DNA of 64,000 bases from Isoetes taiwanensis (Eukaryota; Streptophyta; Lycopodiopsida; Isoetales; Isoetaceae), in the NCBI GenBank assembly GCA_021234155.1, contig JAJEKV010000075.1, positions 4,001,720 through 4,065,719 of the forward strand, given 5' to 3'. A program made the position numbers and the translations under genes. The notes beneath the pieces are model-generated. The model saw only the letters and a list, made by a program, of their open reading frames with translations, did not search any database and was not told where the DNA came from. Shown here one piece after another: positions 1 to 10,872 of the stretch; the stretch's first letter is position 1, and each line of letters starts with the position of its first letter.

Positions 1-594
1 GTTTGTAAAGAAATATGTGGTGGAGACAAAGGGACGTTCTTTGGAAGACATTGAAACATTATTATTGCCTGATCTACCACTCTAAGCTCATCAGATATCA
101 TTCATGGATTGAAATGAAAAGAACCTGCAATGAAAAGAAACCGCATCTGTTACCTTATTTGTTCCTGCAATTGCTTTGATTACAAACAGAAATGATACAG
201 GTAGTGATACCTTTGACCTGAAATAACTGCTTGCATGAGCATGATACGAATGCTCCTTGCCATAACAAAATTTTGCTTTATATTACAGATGCTTTTGGAG
301 GCAGATATTGGCACGAGCAGCGTCAGCTGGAGAATAAAACATGGTTGTATGCTACTGAGATTACATGAACTGGAGCAAAAAGTTCGAATCATGCCAGATG
401 CAGCTTGAAAAAATGGAAGACACATTCTAAGGTTTATTCAACATTTTGAATTTTATGGATTGGAATATCTTGCATTGATCGATTTACTGATTTAGGTGTT
501 GCATCCATAGCTGTTGCCTATCACTAATGTTTTGTCCCATTGGGTTGGTTGCAAATCTTATGGGTTTATCTGAAATAACTCCAAGAAATCCAGT
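1..594. other. no gene identified; possible upstream part of the glyoxalase remnant
   Basis: AT-rich sequence with no frame I can assign. If the glyoxalase I remnant was once complete, its first exons would lie here or left of the window, but no recognisable N-terminal segment was seen. Confidence 0.4.
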
Positions 595-1554
595 ACTGAT
601 CATGGCCCTGAAACTACAAATTGTGTTGTTGAGTTGACATATAGTAAGTTTGGCATGCCTTTATTTACTATTGTCAGGTGTTTATGTCTAGAGTGCATTA
701 TTCTAAGAAGATTAGATCATTTACCTTCCAGATTATGGTGTGGACAAGTATAATTTGGGAGATGGATTTGGCCACTTTGGAATTGCAGTTGAGGATGTAA
801 GTATTCCATTGAACTGTAAAATAAAGAAGCATGCACATTGTTCCTGACTGATTATGTTGGCTATGGTCTTGGATATCCTAAGATGATTTTGAACTTTATC
901 TATACTCTTATGAGGGCAAGAAAACCAACAGCCAGAATAAATGAAGCCTGGTACCAAAAGTTCCAGTCCATACTAAAAGATTATAACAACACACATCTGA
1001 TTCTATTGATCTTAAGCACTTCATTTGCTTCCTTTGATAAGTGAAGATCAAGAAGCACAACTGCGGTTGGTATAATGTAACTCTGAACCATGTTACTTTT
1101 GTAAACAAACGCTGAGATATTGAATGGTGGAAATCGTGCTGAGGCACCTGGAACAATGTATCGAAATGATGAGATATGCTGCCATACCCAGTTAACATGA
1201 CCCAGGTTATCCTCGATTACACACCATTGAAGTTTTGAAGTTGATCCACACCTTGATAATTTTGTTTTTTATTTTAGTTTTCTAATCTGTGGCACGATGA
1301 TGTGCAGGCTTTTGGTTTGAAATGTCTACGTAGATGGGATAATCCTAAGTACAACACAAAATTCTAAAACTTCCATATTTGTTAATGTGCTTGCAGCGCA
1401 TTGTTTGTGCACCATGTAAATGCATGTTGTGGTTTCCATTATGTACTATACAATAGCAATGCTCGGTTATGGGCCAGAGGATAAAACGACTGTTTTGGAA
1501 TTGACATACAACTATGGCGTGACAGAGTACAAGGAGGGAAATGCATATGCTCAG
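595..1554 (+). pseudogene. glyoxalase I (lactoylglutathione lyase)-like gene remnant, two-domain type
   Basis: Glyoxalase I isomerises the methylglyoxal-glutathione hemithioacetal to S-lactoylglutathione. Four exon pieces are recognisable. Piece a (about 595-643) reads GPETTNCVVELTY and ends at a GTAAGT donor. Piece b (732-796) follows a TTCCAG acceptor and reads YGVDKYNLGDGFGHFGIAVED, here split as YGVDKYNLGDG then FGHFGIAVED. Piece c (1308-1352) follows a TGCAG acceptor and reads AFGLKCLRRWDNPKY. Piece d (about 1449-1554) reads YTIAMLGYGPEDKTT then VLELTYNYGVTEY, ending at a CAG/GTAAAT donor. Piece b belongs to the first VOC domain, c and d to the second. A possible further scrap near 1118-1170 reads NGGNRAEAPG. 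The spacing between c and d is disturbed, and no intact start or C-terminus was found, so I call it a pseudogene. The a-b junction still splices in frame, so decay is recent or the pieces belong to a longer gene to the left. Confidence 0.8.
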
Positions 1555-2637
1555 GTAAATTTCCATTGTACATATTGGTCGCCCTTGTGTGTCAAATGTT
1601 TTGACATTGTATTGGATGTTAACCTTATCCTCATGGGTAACTAACGTGGTAAAGTTGCAGTGGGGGAAGAAACCAAAATGGCCAGCTTGGACTTGGGAAT
1701 ACTGAGGATGCGCTTGTCCCATAGAAAGTAATTGCCTTTGAGGTTCGTAAGTGAGGTTTGGGGTTATTCTCATGCATAAAGATAAAGCAACTCTCTAGAG
1801 GGATGATTGAATTTAATGGGTTGAGCAGAAAAAGAAAGAAAGCATGCAACTATCTTCAAATATTGTTTCTCTAGATATTAAACTGATATGCTGATATGCT
1901 GAATTTTGCTAGCCATGGAGAATCTATTTGGTTCTCTTTTCATTGTTTCTAATATGGGATTAAATGAAATTCTAGTTTCGAAATCCTAATTCTAGTTTCT
2001 AGCTCTAGAGTCCACTTTGGTATTGAAGGGCTTTGTGAATGGATGTTTGGGCCGTATATTCTTCACGACCGATACTCTTCAAAAATAACTCTTCATGATG
2101 TTGCGAACCGCGTTATCTAATCCTTGTTTTTGTTGTTTTAGATGTTGCCCTAAAGTATAATATGGCATTTTTCGTTTCATTGCTTTTTGACTTATGTATC
2201 TTTTCTAACATTAATAATCCATCATGGCATAAGGTGCACACATAAGATGCACACATCCACCCACATTGTACCTTCCGACAACCTTCACAACCTTCTATAA
2301 TTGTAGGGATTTAATAACATCTACTTCCATTATGTCATGACAAGGTTCTGAAGTTAAATTAGCTTAACCGGTTACATTTGCAACATTGAACCTTTAACAA
2401 CCTTAGAACATTACCTCATTCGAGTGTTATGAATAAGGGGAATTTAAACAAAGAGTTGTACTAGTTGATGAACGCATGAATGCAAACCCTGGTTGATGAA
2501 CACTCCATGTTTTCGAACAGTCCAAGTTTTGGAGAAGAATTACTTTCTTAAAATGCCATCTTTTGCAGTGCTCAATGTATTTCAAGCATATCAACAGTTC
2601 CCAATGAGAAAGACATATCAATAGAGAAAATCTACCT
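1555..2637. other. no gene identified
   Basis: AT-rich DNA with only short frames. The remaining exons of the glyoxalase I remnant would be expected here, but no match to its C-terminal part was recognised. Confidence 0.4.
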
Positions 2638-2965
2638 GCTCTCGTTGCCCTACGTCACCCCCCGTGTGAATATGCACCCAAACCAAAGGGGGTTTAAGGG
2701 GAATTTTAATTTAAATGTGTTGGACCCAATGGCTGTGTTAATTAATGTCAATGGTAGTTATGTGTTGGTTGTTAATGTCAATGGTTGTTATGTGTTAGTT
2801 GTTATGTGTTGGGGGATTTAATTTTTATATGTTATGTGTTGGTTGTTAATGTCAATGGTTGTTATGTGTTAGTTGTTATGTGTTGGGGGATTTAATTTTT
2901 ATATGTTGGATGTTAATAGTTTGTGTTGCAAAAAAAAATTTTTGGCCCCCTCGGGGCCTTAGGGA
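2638..2965 (+). repeat. interspersed repeat family A, copy 1 (right half only)
   Basis: Begins with GCTCTCGTTGCCCTACGTCA, continues through GTGTGAATATGCACCCAAAC and AAAGGGGGTTTAAGGGG, and ends near an A-run followed by the hairpin-like GGCCCCCTCGGGGCC. The same order of blocks occurs at about 4936-5090 and 25092-25265. The left arm and central part seen in those copies are missing. Within this copy a block of about 75 bp (GTCAATGGTTGTTATGTG to TTTAATTTTTATATGTT) is duplicated in tandem at about 2760-2910. Superfamily not established. Confidence 0.7.
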
Positions 2966-3613
2966 TGTCACCCCCCCAGTGTGACAAAAATTTTAGAATT
3001 CAAACCAGAAAAAAACTAGAATTCATTTGAGGCTTTCATCACCTGTAGCTTTTGAATTTCATCACAATAAAACAAATAGAACATAAGTAAAAGTTACCAT
3101 AAAGATAGAGCAGATTGATCCCATTATTCTGAAAGTCATAAAGTTTGCAACACCCATACACAAACATTTTTCCACTGGAATTTAACAGCAGCCTTTGGCC
3201 TCCATGGATTCTTGTGGTGAGAAACCAAAGTGGGAAACTTTTCTGCTTGTTAGCACAAGGATCTAGAAGCCTTGGAATTTGCTTAATAACTGCCTCAAAA
3301 TCTAAAAATGCATGGTAATTTTTTGCAAGCTTCATTCGGAATGAGCCATAAAACAATATCCAAGAGCGCAATCCTGTATTAATCAGCTGGTAGGATGTGA
3401 AAGCCTACCAAACCCGGCCGAAAAATTGCTGTTTTAGCATAGATAACTTAACCAAACATATCCATGTCATACACTATCAAAACGATTGCGGAGAGAGCTT
3501 TCCAACGCAATAAAAATCATCTGAAACAGAGCTCTGGATCAAAAGTTATGATAAGAAATGTGTTGCCGGTGGGGAAACTGCACTACATGCGCCTTCAAGC
3601 CCTTCATGTGCCC

Positions 3614-3786
3614 ATTATGCACCACACACACAAAAAGAGGGCTTTTGTTGTGAGCCATTGGTTGTTGACCATTATGCACCACACACACAAAAAGAGGGCT
3701 TTTGTTGTGAGCCATTGGTTGTTGACCATTATGCACCACACGCACAAAAAAAGGGCTTTTGTTGTGAGCCATTGGTTGTTGACCAT
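3614..3786. repeat. three tandem copies of a 57-bp unit
   Basis: The block starting ATTATGCACCACAC and ending GGTTGTTGACC occurs at 3614, 3671 and 3728, a period of exactly 57 bp, with one or two differences between copies. As 57 is divisible by three, several frames on both strands stay open through the array. That explains the short repetitive reading frames here, and I do not regard them as genes. Confidence 0.9.
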
Positions 3787-3814
3787 TGAAAAAAAAAAGG
3801 CTAAAATCAATGGC

Positions 3815-3955
3815 TCAGAAATGGTGCACTCTAGATGTACGCATTAGTACATCCATTTGAATACATCACGAAATCATAGGAAAACCTTAGTGAAAAGCGT
3901 ACAAAAACACAAAGAAAATCCCCTGTTATTATGCTACATATTCAAGCAAATGCAT
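3815..3955 (+). repeat. interspersed repeat family B, copy 1
   Basis: Shares an ordered series of blocks with 26655-26805 (same strand) and with 9605-9725 (opposite strand): GTGCACTCTAGATGTA, a GATTAGTA-like block, ATGAAATCATA, GAAAACC, AAAAGCGTA, then CCCTGTTAT and ATGCTACATAT. Three copies of about 120-150 bp in one window indicate a dispersed repeat. No terminal repeats or duplications were found, so the type is unknown. Confidence 0.6.
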
Positions 3956-4339
3956 CATTACCATGTGCCAAGAAAATCATATCAAATTCTTCATCATTAT
4001 TATGAACTAAGATGGAACCATTGAACCCGAAATCATGAGTTAAACCATTGAGATAAATTCTAAGCATGATTGGGGTTAAGTGTAGATTAATTTGAACTCA
4101 ACTGGGAGTAGATATAGTGAAAACATCGATCCTATAGAACATGTGCCTATAGTTCCCAGCCTTCCTATCAACGATGTCTACAATGCTCTACATCCGCTCC
4201 ACGGTCATAAATGAAACCCCAAATGTGCAATTTGGGAAAAATCAAGTTCAACTAATATGACTTTAACATTGGCAATCGACAAAACTTGTGAAGCTTGCAA
4301 CATTTGTAGCTTGGATGTACATGTAAGGTAGAGGGTAGG

Positions 4340-4553
4340 CTTTATGAATAAGTACTGGACGTAAAAATAAGGTTAAGGGTAGGGTAAATTGTGCTTAGAC
4401 TCGGTGTAAAAGTATGGAATCGGGTATTCTGCTTCGACAACACAAGACTGTATACATAGGGGTTTCTATGGAGGGTGAGCCATATACATAGGGGTTTCTT
4501 CCGACCTGATGCACGCACACGCCATATGCCCCTAACATAGAGGTGAACCCCCC
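4340..4553 (-). mobile_element. Mutator-type MITE family C, copy 1 (one end only)
   Basis: The right end reads GGTGAACCCCCCGGG, matching the terminal CCSGGGGGRTKCA-type inverted repeat of the copies at 32544-33513 and 47858-48093. Inside are two CATATACATAGGGGTTTCT-like blocks, also typical of the family. The left end and a target duplication were not found, so this copy is probably truncated. Assignment rests on similarity to the other two copies. Confidence 0.55.
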
Positions 4554-4614
4554 GGGTCAAAAGTATACATCTACTTATTCAAGCCTATTGTGCTGAGGAC
4601 ACAATTACCCCCTT

Positions 4615-5125
4615 AAACCAAAACCATTACACAAACTATAACACAAACCAACATAACAACCAACATAAATTACATTAAACATGTTTCAAATTAAATTCCC
4701 CCTTAAACCCCCTTTTGTTTGGCTGCATATTCACACGGGGGGTGACTCCGGGCAACGAGAGCTATTGGATAGGCATATTCACCCCTTATTCCTTAATCTA
4801 CACCGTACACAAAGTTCCTCGTTTGTGGGGTATGGATGTATAGAATTTGTTATACTGTATAACAAGATTTGCAAAATACTATAAGATTTCAGGCAATATA
4901 CTATATGGTGTTGATTTTGTACGTGCAAAACATAATTACAGGGGCTCTCGCTGCCCTACGTCACCCCCCGTGTGAATATGCACCCAAACAAAAGGGGGTT
5001 TAAGGGGGAATTTAATTTTAAGCATGTTTAATGTAATGGTTTGTGTTATAGTTATGTTGGTTGTTATATTAGACCTTCGGGCCCCAAAAGAAACAAACAT
5101 AGATAAACTCTGAGGTAAACAAAAA
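4615..5125. repeat. interspersed repeat family A, copy 2 (fold-back, about 0.5 kb)
   Basis: The most complete copy. The left arm (about 4621-4765) and right arm (about 4936-5070) are inverted repeats. ATTCCCCCTTAAACCCCC, TGCATATTCACACGGGG and CAACGAGAGC on the left pair with GCTCTCGCTGCC, CCCCGTGTGAATATGCA and GGGGGTTTAAGGGGGAAT on the right. The pairing extends outward into AACAACCAACATAA and TTATGTTGGTTGTT. The centre (CCTCGTTTGTGGGGTATG onward) is shared with copy 3. A CTTCGGGCCCC block lies just outside the right arm. No coding capacity. Confidence 0.75.
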
Positions 5126-5421
5126 AATAAAAATCAAAATAAAATAAAAGTACAAAATGGGTGATGTGTTATTGCAAACCATATATTTTAAATTGCATAA
5201 TTTATAGGCTCCAAATTTAGACTTTGAGCGTGAGACTCCGAATACCCTACTTTGATTAATGGAGGTACAAAAAATCTTGCTAATCAATGCTTTTCCTCCA
5301 AAGGGCCAGCATGACTACACCCAGAAATGATGCTATAAAGTGTAACCTCATCAAGCATCACGCCCTACGCTTGCATCGCGCAAATGGCATCTTTTCCATA
5401 TCCATTGCCCATATGCTGTAA

Positions 5422-5694
5422 TTAATGAATTCCATGAGACCACATTGTGCTATACATATTGATAAGTGCATTGAACCCATTTTCCACGAGAGACAAAGCT
5501 ATGGTGTTTGAACATGCATCAAGAATTCCAATGAAGGTTACATGGTTGGGCTGCATACTTTGCATTTGCATTTCAGTAAAGAATTGCAAAACTTCATCCA
5601 ATTGTCCATGGCTAGCATACCCAAAAATAATACAATTCCAGCAATGCTTGCATAAGGAGGCAAGATCTAATTCCTTTGGCAAATTATGAAGCAT
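5422..5694 (-). pseudogene. PPR protein fragment
   Basis: The minus strand encodes about 90 residues with pentatricopeptide repeat signatures. CWNCIIFGYASHGQLDEVLQ is followed by FFTEMQMQSMQPNHVTFIGI and LDACSNT, then NALINMY. The pattern WN.II.GYA.HG...E.L..F.EM......PN.VTF...L.ACS is that of a PLS-class organelle RNA-binding PPR protein. Only about two repeats remain and there is no N-terminal targeting region or E/DYW tail. I read it as a dispersed scrap of a PPR gene. Confidence 0.8.
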
Positions 5695-6231
5695 ATATAT
5701 GAGAAGGATTTAAACAATACCAGCAAAGTGGAGAAAGAAGTGAAAATAGAGACGTTTAAAGACCTCAAGCATCATGGGGAGATGACCATAGAGCTTGCTT
5801 TTGTATAGACTCTTATTAACGTATGTATGTATGTGTTGAAAAGTGTTTAAAATTCCTTTTCTTTTTGTTTTCAAAGCTGCCAGGCAGATCAGAGCTATTA
5901 CATCACATTGAGTGGAACGGGGCCAGTAAATGAAGGCATAATTACGTTATTTGTTTCTTCACTTTATATTAGAAAAGCTTATGTTGTATGTTACAGGAAG
6001 AGCGTAACTTCTTCCATTTACACACAAATTCCCCTGACTACTTCTCAACCGACATGGACCAAAATCTCTATCTAGGCATAACTTACAACTTGCCTTTTAA
6101 AATTTACAGAACTGGAAGAAATTCACGACAACTAATTGGAGCATGCTCTGACATTAAGCATGCATATGTGCAAATATATACAAGTACTCACGTGAACATG
6201 GATTAAAGAACGAGGTCTTTTTGAATATCGA

Positions 6232-6345
6232 TTAGAATAGAATAGAATTTTGGGACCCAAACAGGAGGTGCAGCAAGCTATTACTGTCTGGATTAAAAAA
6301 AACCCCTCCCCGCTCGGGTTAAAGAAATGGGTAAAGAACAAGTTT
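6232..6345 (+). repeat. repeat family D, copy 1 (AATAG tract plus tail)
   Basis: GATTAGAATAGAATAGAAT is followed by TATTACTGTCTGGATTAAAA and then a GC-rich CCCCGCTCGGGTT block. The same order (AATAG)n, ATTACTGTCAGGATTAAAA, CCCGACGGGTTTTTAAGG occurs at 27902-28075. Two copies suggest a dispersed element with a variable AATAG tract at one end. No coding capacity. Confidence 0.5.
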
Positions 6346-6604
6346 GAACTTGGATTAAAGATATGGGAATCCCCTTTTGAGAAGTTATTAGTCCATGAAC
6401 TTATATCGTTCTTGGTCACTATGATCAGAAAATGGTCAGAATATTATGATAAAAAATTAGTCAGATTGGAAAGGGCTCAGTTTAAATTTTTGAAAATTAT
6501 AGTTGATATGTGTGTGCAATTTTTTCTTGATCCAACCTGCAGCTTATTTCTCTACGATCGGATGTTAACAGGGAGGATTTTGATTTGACTGCACAACCTC
6601 ATGT

Positions 6605-7262
6605 TATGCACTAACAACTCTAGTGATAACCAACGCACCAAAAGGGCGGATCCTTTAAGAAAATCGTTATCCAGTGGGCCCCAACCTTTCCACCCCACAG
6701 ACCATATCAATTCCTTCCCTTCCTCAAGATGTTTGCCCTCAATCAATGTTGCCACAAGAAATTGAACCTTGGCTCTGATACCAAACGTTACGCCTAACAA
6801 CTCTAGTGATAACCAACGCACCAAAAGGGCGGATCCTTCAAGAAAATCGTTATCCAATGGGCCCCAACCTTTCCAGGCTTTATCACATACCCCACAGACC
6901 ATATCAATTAATATCTTATTGTGTGGATACATTGGTTGTGACCTTTTGGCCTAACAACTCACTAACAACTCTAGTGATAACCAACGCACCAAAATGGCAG
7001 ATCCTTCAAGGAAATCAGCTTTATCCCATACCACACAAACCATATCAATTCCTCCCTTTCCTCAAGACGTTTGCCCTCAAACATGTGGAACACACCAATG
7101 TTGCCACGAGGAATTCAACCTTGGCTTCGATATCAATTGTTACGCACTAACAAGTCTAGTGATAACCAACGCACCAAAAGGGCGGATCCTTCAAGGAAAT
7201 CGTTATCCAATGGGCCCCAAACTTTCCAGGCTTTATCCCATACCCCACAGACCATATCACCC
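6605..7262 (-). mobile_element. cluster of TRIM-type miniature LTR elements
   Basis: Four related blocks starting near 6611, 6794, 6966 and 7149 share GTGATAACCAACGCACCAAA, GGCGGATCCTT and CCACAGACCATATCA. Between blocks 1 and 2 the plus strand reads GGCTCTGATACCAA (6771-6784). This is the complement of the initiator-tRNA-Met primer-binding site TTGGTATCAGAGCC, next to the end of a block. A weaker version occurs between blocks 3 and 4 (near 7122-7137). The structure fits non-coding TRIM elements on the minus strand, arranged as LTR, short interior, LTR, tandemly repeated. It is a fossil, and block 2 also carries a small insertion. Confidence 0.65.
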
Positions 7263-7299
7263 CATTGACTTGATATTGCCAACATATGCCTAGCAACGT

Positions 7300-9604
7300 T
7301 GGGTACTATTACTAGTATGTTAGAAAATTTTTGTTCCAGATTAAAAAAATTTATTTTATTCTACTAGGAAAAAAGCCCAACGTTCTTGGGTTTTCTATTT
7401 TATTCTACTAGGACTAGAAAAAGAGTTCATAAAAGTATGAACGTATAGTAATGTCTAGTTCGGCATATATTTGTACTAAGCTATTCGTTTTCTTCCATCT
7501 TGATTGGTTATTTTCCATCTTATCTTCGTAGCCATTGATCTGTGGAATATTCCCTCCATTGTGCCAGATCAACGTCCATGAATTTTTCCAGGGAAAATTT
7601 GCTTGCAAGTTTCAATGGTGCGAAACGACTGTTCCAGACCATTGCCCAAACAATTAAATAAATCACACCAGAACCATTGTCAGGCAACCATTGATGTAAT
7701 GGCTACTCAGCCCAACTCCGACAGAGATAGCACACTACCCATAAAATCGGCAGACCATTAGAACACCAGAGCATTCTGCCACAACTTTCAAGAAGCAATC
7801 ACCGACATCGGCTATCCAGGCATACCGGATTGCTCCATGTCGGATTCTCCCTGCCGCTCACCACCTCGCAATAAAAATCTGAAGCTCCTCAAACTGGTTG
7901 CATGAGACATGCAACAATCCGCCTGAGAACGAATCTCTGGCCCGCGCTGCCTCTTCCAGGCATCTGGCTGCTTCCCAACCGTTGCTATCTCCCGCACAGA
8001 ACTTGCCCAGAAAAAGGATTGTGGGCTTCCAAATCTGGACCATGCACATGCCATTCAAGAACAGAAAAAAAACATCCAGAATAGCAACAATCAGTTAAGC
8101 TCCTCTCACATGGCAAAAAATACTGTTTTGCATACAATAGCATATGGCAATCATAGCCTTAACCACTGCCAAAACAGCCTCTCGCTATACCAAACGAATT
8201 GGCCAAAGTATATGGTCGTTAAAATTTGAAGTTTGAATTCAACACCTAAAGGGCAAAAAATGTAGGCTTCATGGTGCAAATATGTCCAAACTATGCTGAA
8301 TTAAACTATGCTTATTGCCTCCATTTCCTTTCTCAATAGAGAGCAAAATTATCTTAGAGATTGTATAAGATTGATTTAAGAATTTCTTATGAACTCAAGA
8401 ATGTTGCATACTATAATAAAACTTTGGTTATCAGGTTGAATGGCTAAAGCATTATGCCTTGTATTTGAAAGCATAACATCGTGAATTGGCTACTATGCCT
8501 TAGGTGTTCCAATTGAGTTGCTGCATTGCAAGAAAGTTTTCAGTAAATTTCCATGTATATTTTAAGAGCCATACAATTTGCACTTAGAAACTTGGAATAT
8601 TAGGGTATTTAAGGGAATATTAAGAGAATTTTCTAAAAGATTTTCCAAACCAAAGTGTTGAACTGGAAAAAGCTCAACTGCCATGTATTATGGACGAAAG
8701 AGGTTGACCAAAGTGTTGAAAATCGCCAGTATTATGGATAGATGAGATTGATTGAAGCAAAAGGTTGTCTCTCAAATGCCCTGCATTTGGGTCGATGAGG
8801 TAAGCTTGATTTGTTAACTAAGGAATGCTGAAAAGAGCCTACACACGCCATAGAACTGTGAGAGGTTTGTTGATACAAGGGTGCAAAGAACATCGCTAGG
8901 AATGTGGCAAAAGTTGAGGCGTCGATATGTATATATATGTATGTATGTATGTTCTCAAAATAAAGAGGGCCTTAGGGATTAGCAATAAGTCATTTCTTAA
9001 AAGCTATTAATGAGGTTGTTTTGCCCTGAAAATAAAAATATAATCTACAAGATAACTTTCCAACAATGCTCCATGAAACTCCTGCAAATCCTGCCTATTT
9101 CCCAATCCTCGACTTTAATCCATTCATGAAGATGAACACTTAAGTTTAACAAAGTTCGATTATACTACTATTGTGTAGATAGGAAGATGTTTATCAATCT
9201 AAGAGAGGAGAATAGAATGAGATCTATATCTGACTTAAGAGATTTAACGTCTTGATTAATCTTAAAGATCTTGAACATGAATATTTTCTAACATATTTGT
9301 CGGTTGGTCGTGGAGACCTTCTATATTAATATTTGACTTTGTTTGCAGGTTTGCTTAGCATTAAGCAGTGGGAGAACTCTACAGATAAGCTATCGGATAT
9401 ATGGATGCAAAATTTGGATTCGAAATCTCAAATTGCTTCATATGGTATGGGCTTATAGATAGAGTTCGTAAGTTGATTTCTTTATTTGCAATAAAGAATG
9501 GAATTTTAATTTTAATGTGTATACTATGGTAGATTTGGAATTACGATTGCAACGTAATAGGCTTGAACATGGTGTACTAGATGTAGATGCCTCTTGGTAT
9601 ACTA
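7300..9604. other. no gene identified
   Basis: AT-rich stretch. A GC-richer patch at 7812-8098 has overlapping open frames on both strands (up to 80 codons) without recognisable motifs. A TATG/TATA microsatellite lies at about 8930-8952. Nothing else was assigned. Confidence 0.4.
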
Positions 9605-9725
9605 ATATGTAGCAAAATAACAGGGGGTTTCCTTTTGTATTTTTGTACTTGTTTCCCTAAGGTTTTTATATGATTTGCTGATGGTATTCCATGAGACGTA
9701 CTAATTGGTACATCTAGAGTGCGCA
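9605..9725 (-). repeat. interspersed repeat family B, copy 2 (inverted)
   Basis: Reverse complement of the blocks seen at 3815-3955 and 26655-26805: ATATGTAGCAAAATAACAGG, GTATTTTTGTAC, TTTATATGATTT, then ACTAATTGGTACATCTAGAG and TGCGCA. Orientation is opposite to the other copies. Confidence 0.55.
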
Positions 9726-10641
9726 TACTATCAGCATAGTTTTAGTGGCCTTTTTCAATGGTTACATCTCTATAATTTCACAAACTATCCTAAATCGAAC
9801 ATGCAAGCATCGAACATGGTATTTTAGGGTTTCCATTGTCCATGATTTCGCTTCTATGTTTTCTCTAGAGGTAGGGCAGGAGCCGCAAAGGGCAGGCCTC
9901 AGGTCGCCTGTAGGTTCTCACTCTTTGTTCGGAGGACCTAGACAAACTAGCTCGTCAATGGTGAGTTTTTCCGACCAATTTTGACCCCAGATCGGATCCT
10001 TTCTCCTTCTTCAGCTTTCCTTCTCTTGAAAAGAATTGATGGGTTTTCTTTGCAACTCAGTCTTTCGTCCAAGATTAGTCCCCCCTCTTTGATCGCTTTC
10101 TTTTTGTTTGATATGCAGCATTTGCCAGCTTAAGGATAGGAGGCAAATCCGGAAGCCCTTTTGTTGCTCGCTTTGCGAGAAAAGAGCTTGAAAAGTATAG
10201 TATAACAATATATTGCCGTATTAGATTTGGGATACAAGACATTGAACCGAAGCTTTCCATAGCCCGTCTGGCCGGTTCATGCATGCGTGATTTATCACGA
10301 GAATCGATGTGTTGGGCGATGTAGTATGTAATACAGGGCTTGGGTTTACATGGGCCAAGGATCACATTTTTTTGTTTCAAAATAAATGCATGTTCCAGGA
10401 AACGATACATGGGATCAATCAGTTCAAGAAAAAAAGCTTTGATGCTCTAATTTATTCAGGGGCACGGTAATGACTTTAGTTTGAAACCGATGAAGCTTTC
10501 CCCCAGCCTACTTTAATGCATTATTTTGGCATTGGGATGCAAATTAGAAATTGCTTGTTGGGTAGAAATAGTTTGAAGTATTGTGTCGGGGCTCTGCCTT
10601 ACATACAAGAAAGGTCCGGTTTGTTGTCCTTGGCATGATCA

Positions 10642-10872
10642 ATGGGGTCTTGTATGTCGACAAACAAGGCGGTTCATGCCTCCCATAATCATGGGACCAA
10701 GTTTAAACGAAACCTGAAACGGGAAGCCAAAGATGTGCTTGCTGCAGAAGCAAAAAATGATGAACAGCTTGCTTGTTTTCCTGGACGAATGTATGCCAAT
10801 GGGGCCAGCACTGCAGCTTGTCTTTTCTCTCAACAAGGGCGCAAAGGTGTAAATCAAGATGCCATGTTGGTC
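10642..10872 (+). pseudogene. truncated PP2C-type protein phosphatase, first exon
   Basis: About 77 codons match the start of a plant clade-E-like PP2C: MGSCMSTNKAVHASHNHG, then KREAKDVLAAEAKND, GRMYANGASTAACLFSQQG and RKGVNQDAMLV. PP2Cs are metal-dependent Ser/Thr phosphatases, and the QQG.KG.NQDAM block is the first conserved motif of the catalytic fold. MGSCMS is a plausible N-myristoylation signal. Similarity stops after DAMLV, where the family normally continues W-E. The following sequence is unrelated and includes short CATTCAACTCAGCT and TTTGTGCTGGAGAT duplications. No later PP2C exon was found in the window. This is a truncated gene, or exon 1 of a gene broken by later insertions. Confidence 0.75.

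Noticed and set aside
3464-3847. Repetitive open frames on both strands over the 57-bp repeats
   Set aside because: Explained by a repeat unit divisible by three with no stop in several frames; no start context or similarity to a protein family.
7812-8098. Overlapping open frames on both strands
   Set aside because: No motif, repeat or splice support; treated as chance in a GC-richer patch.
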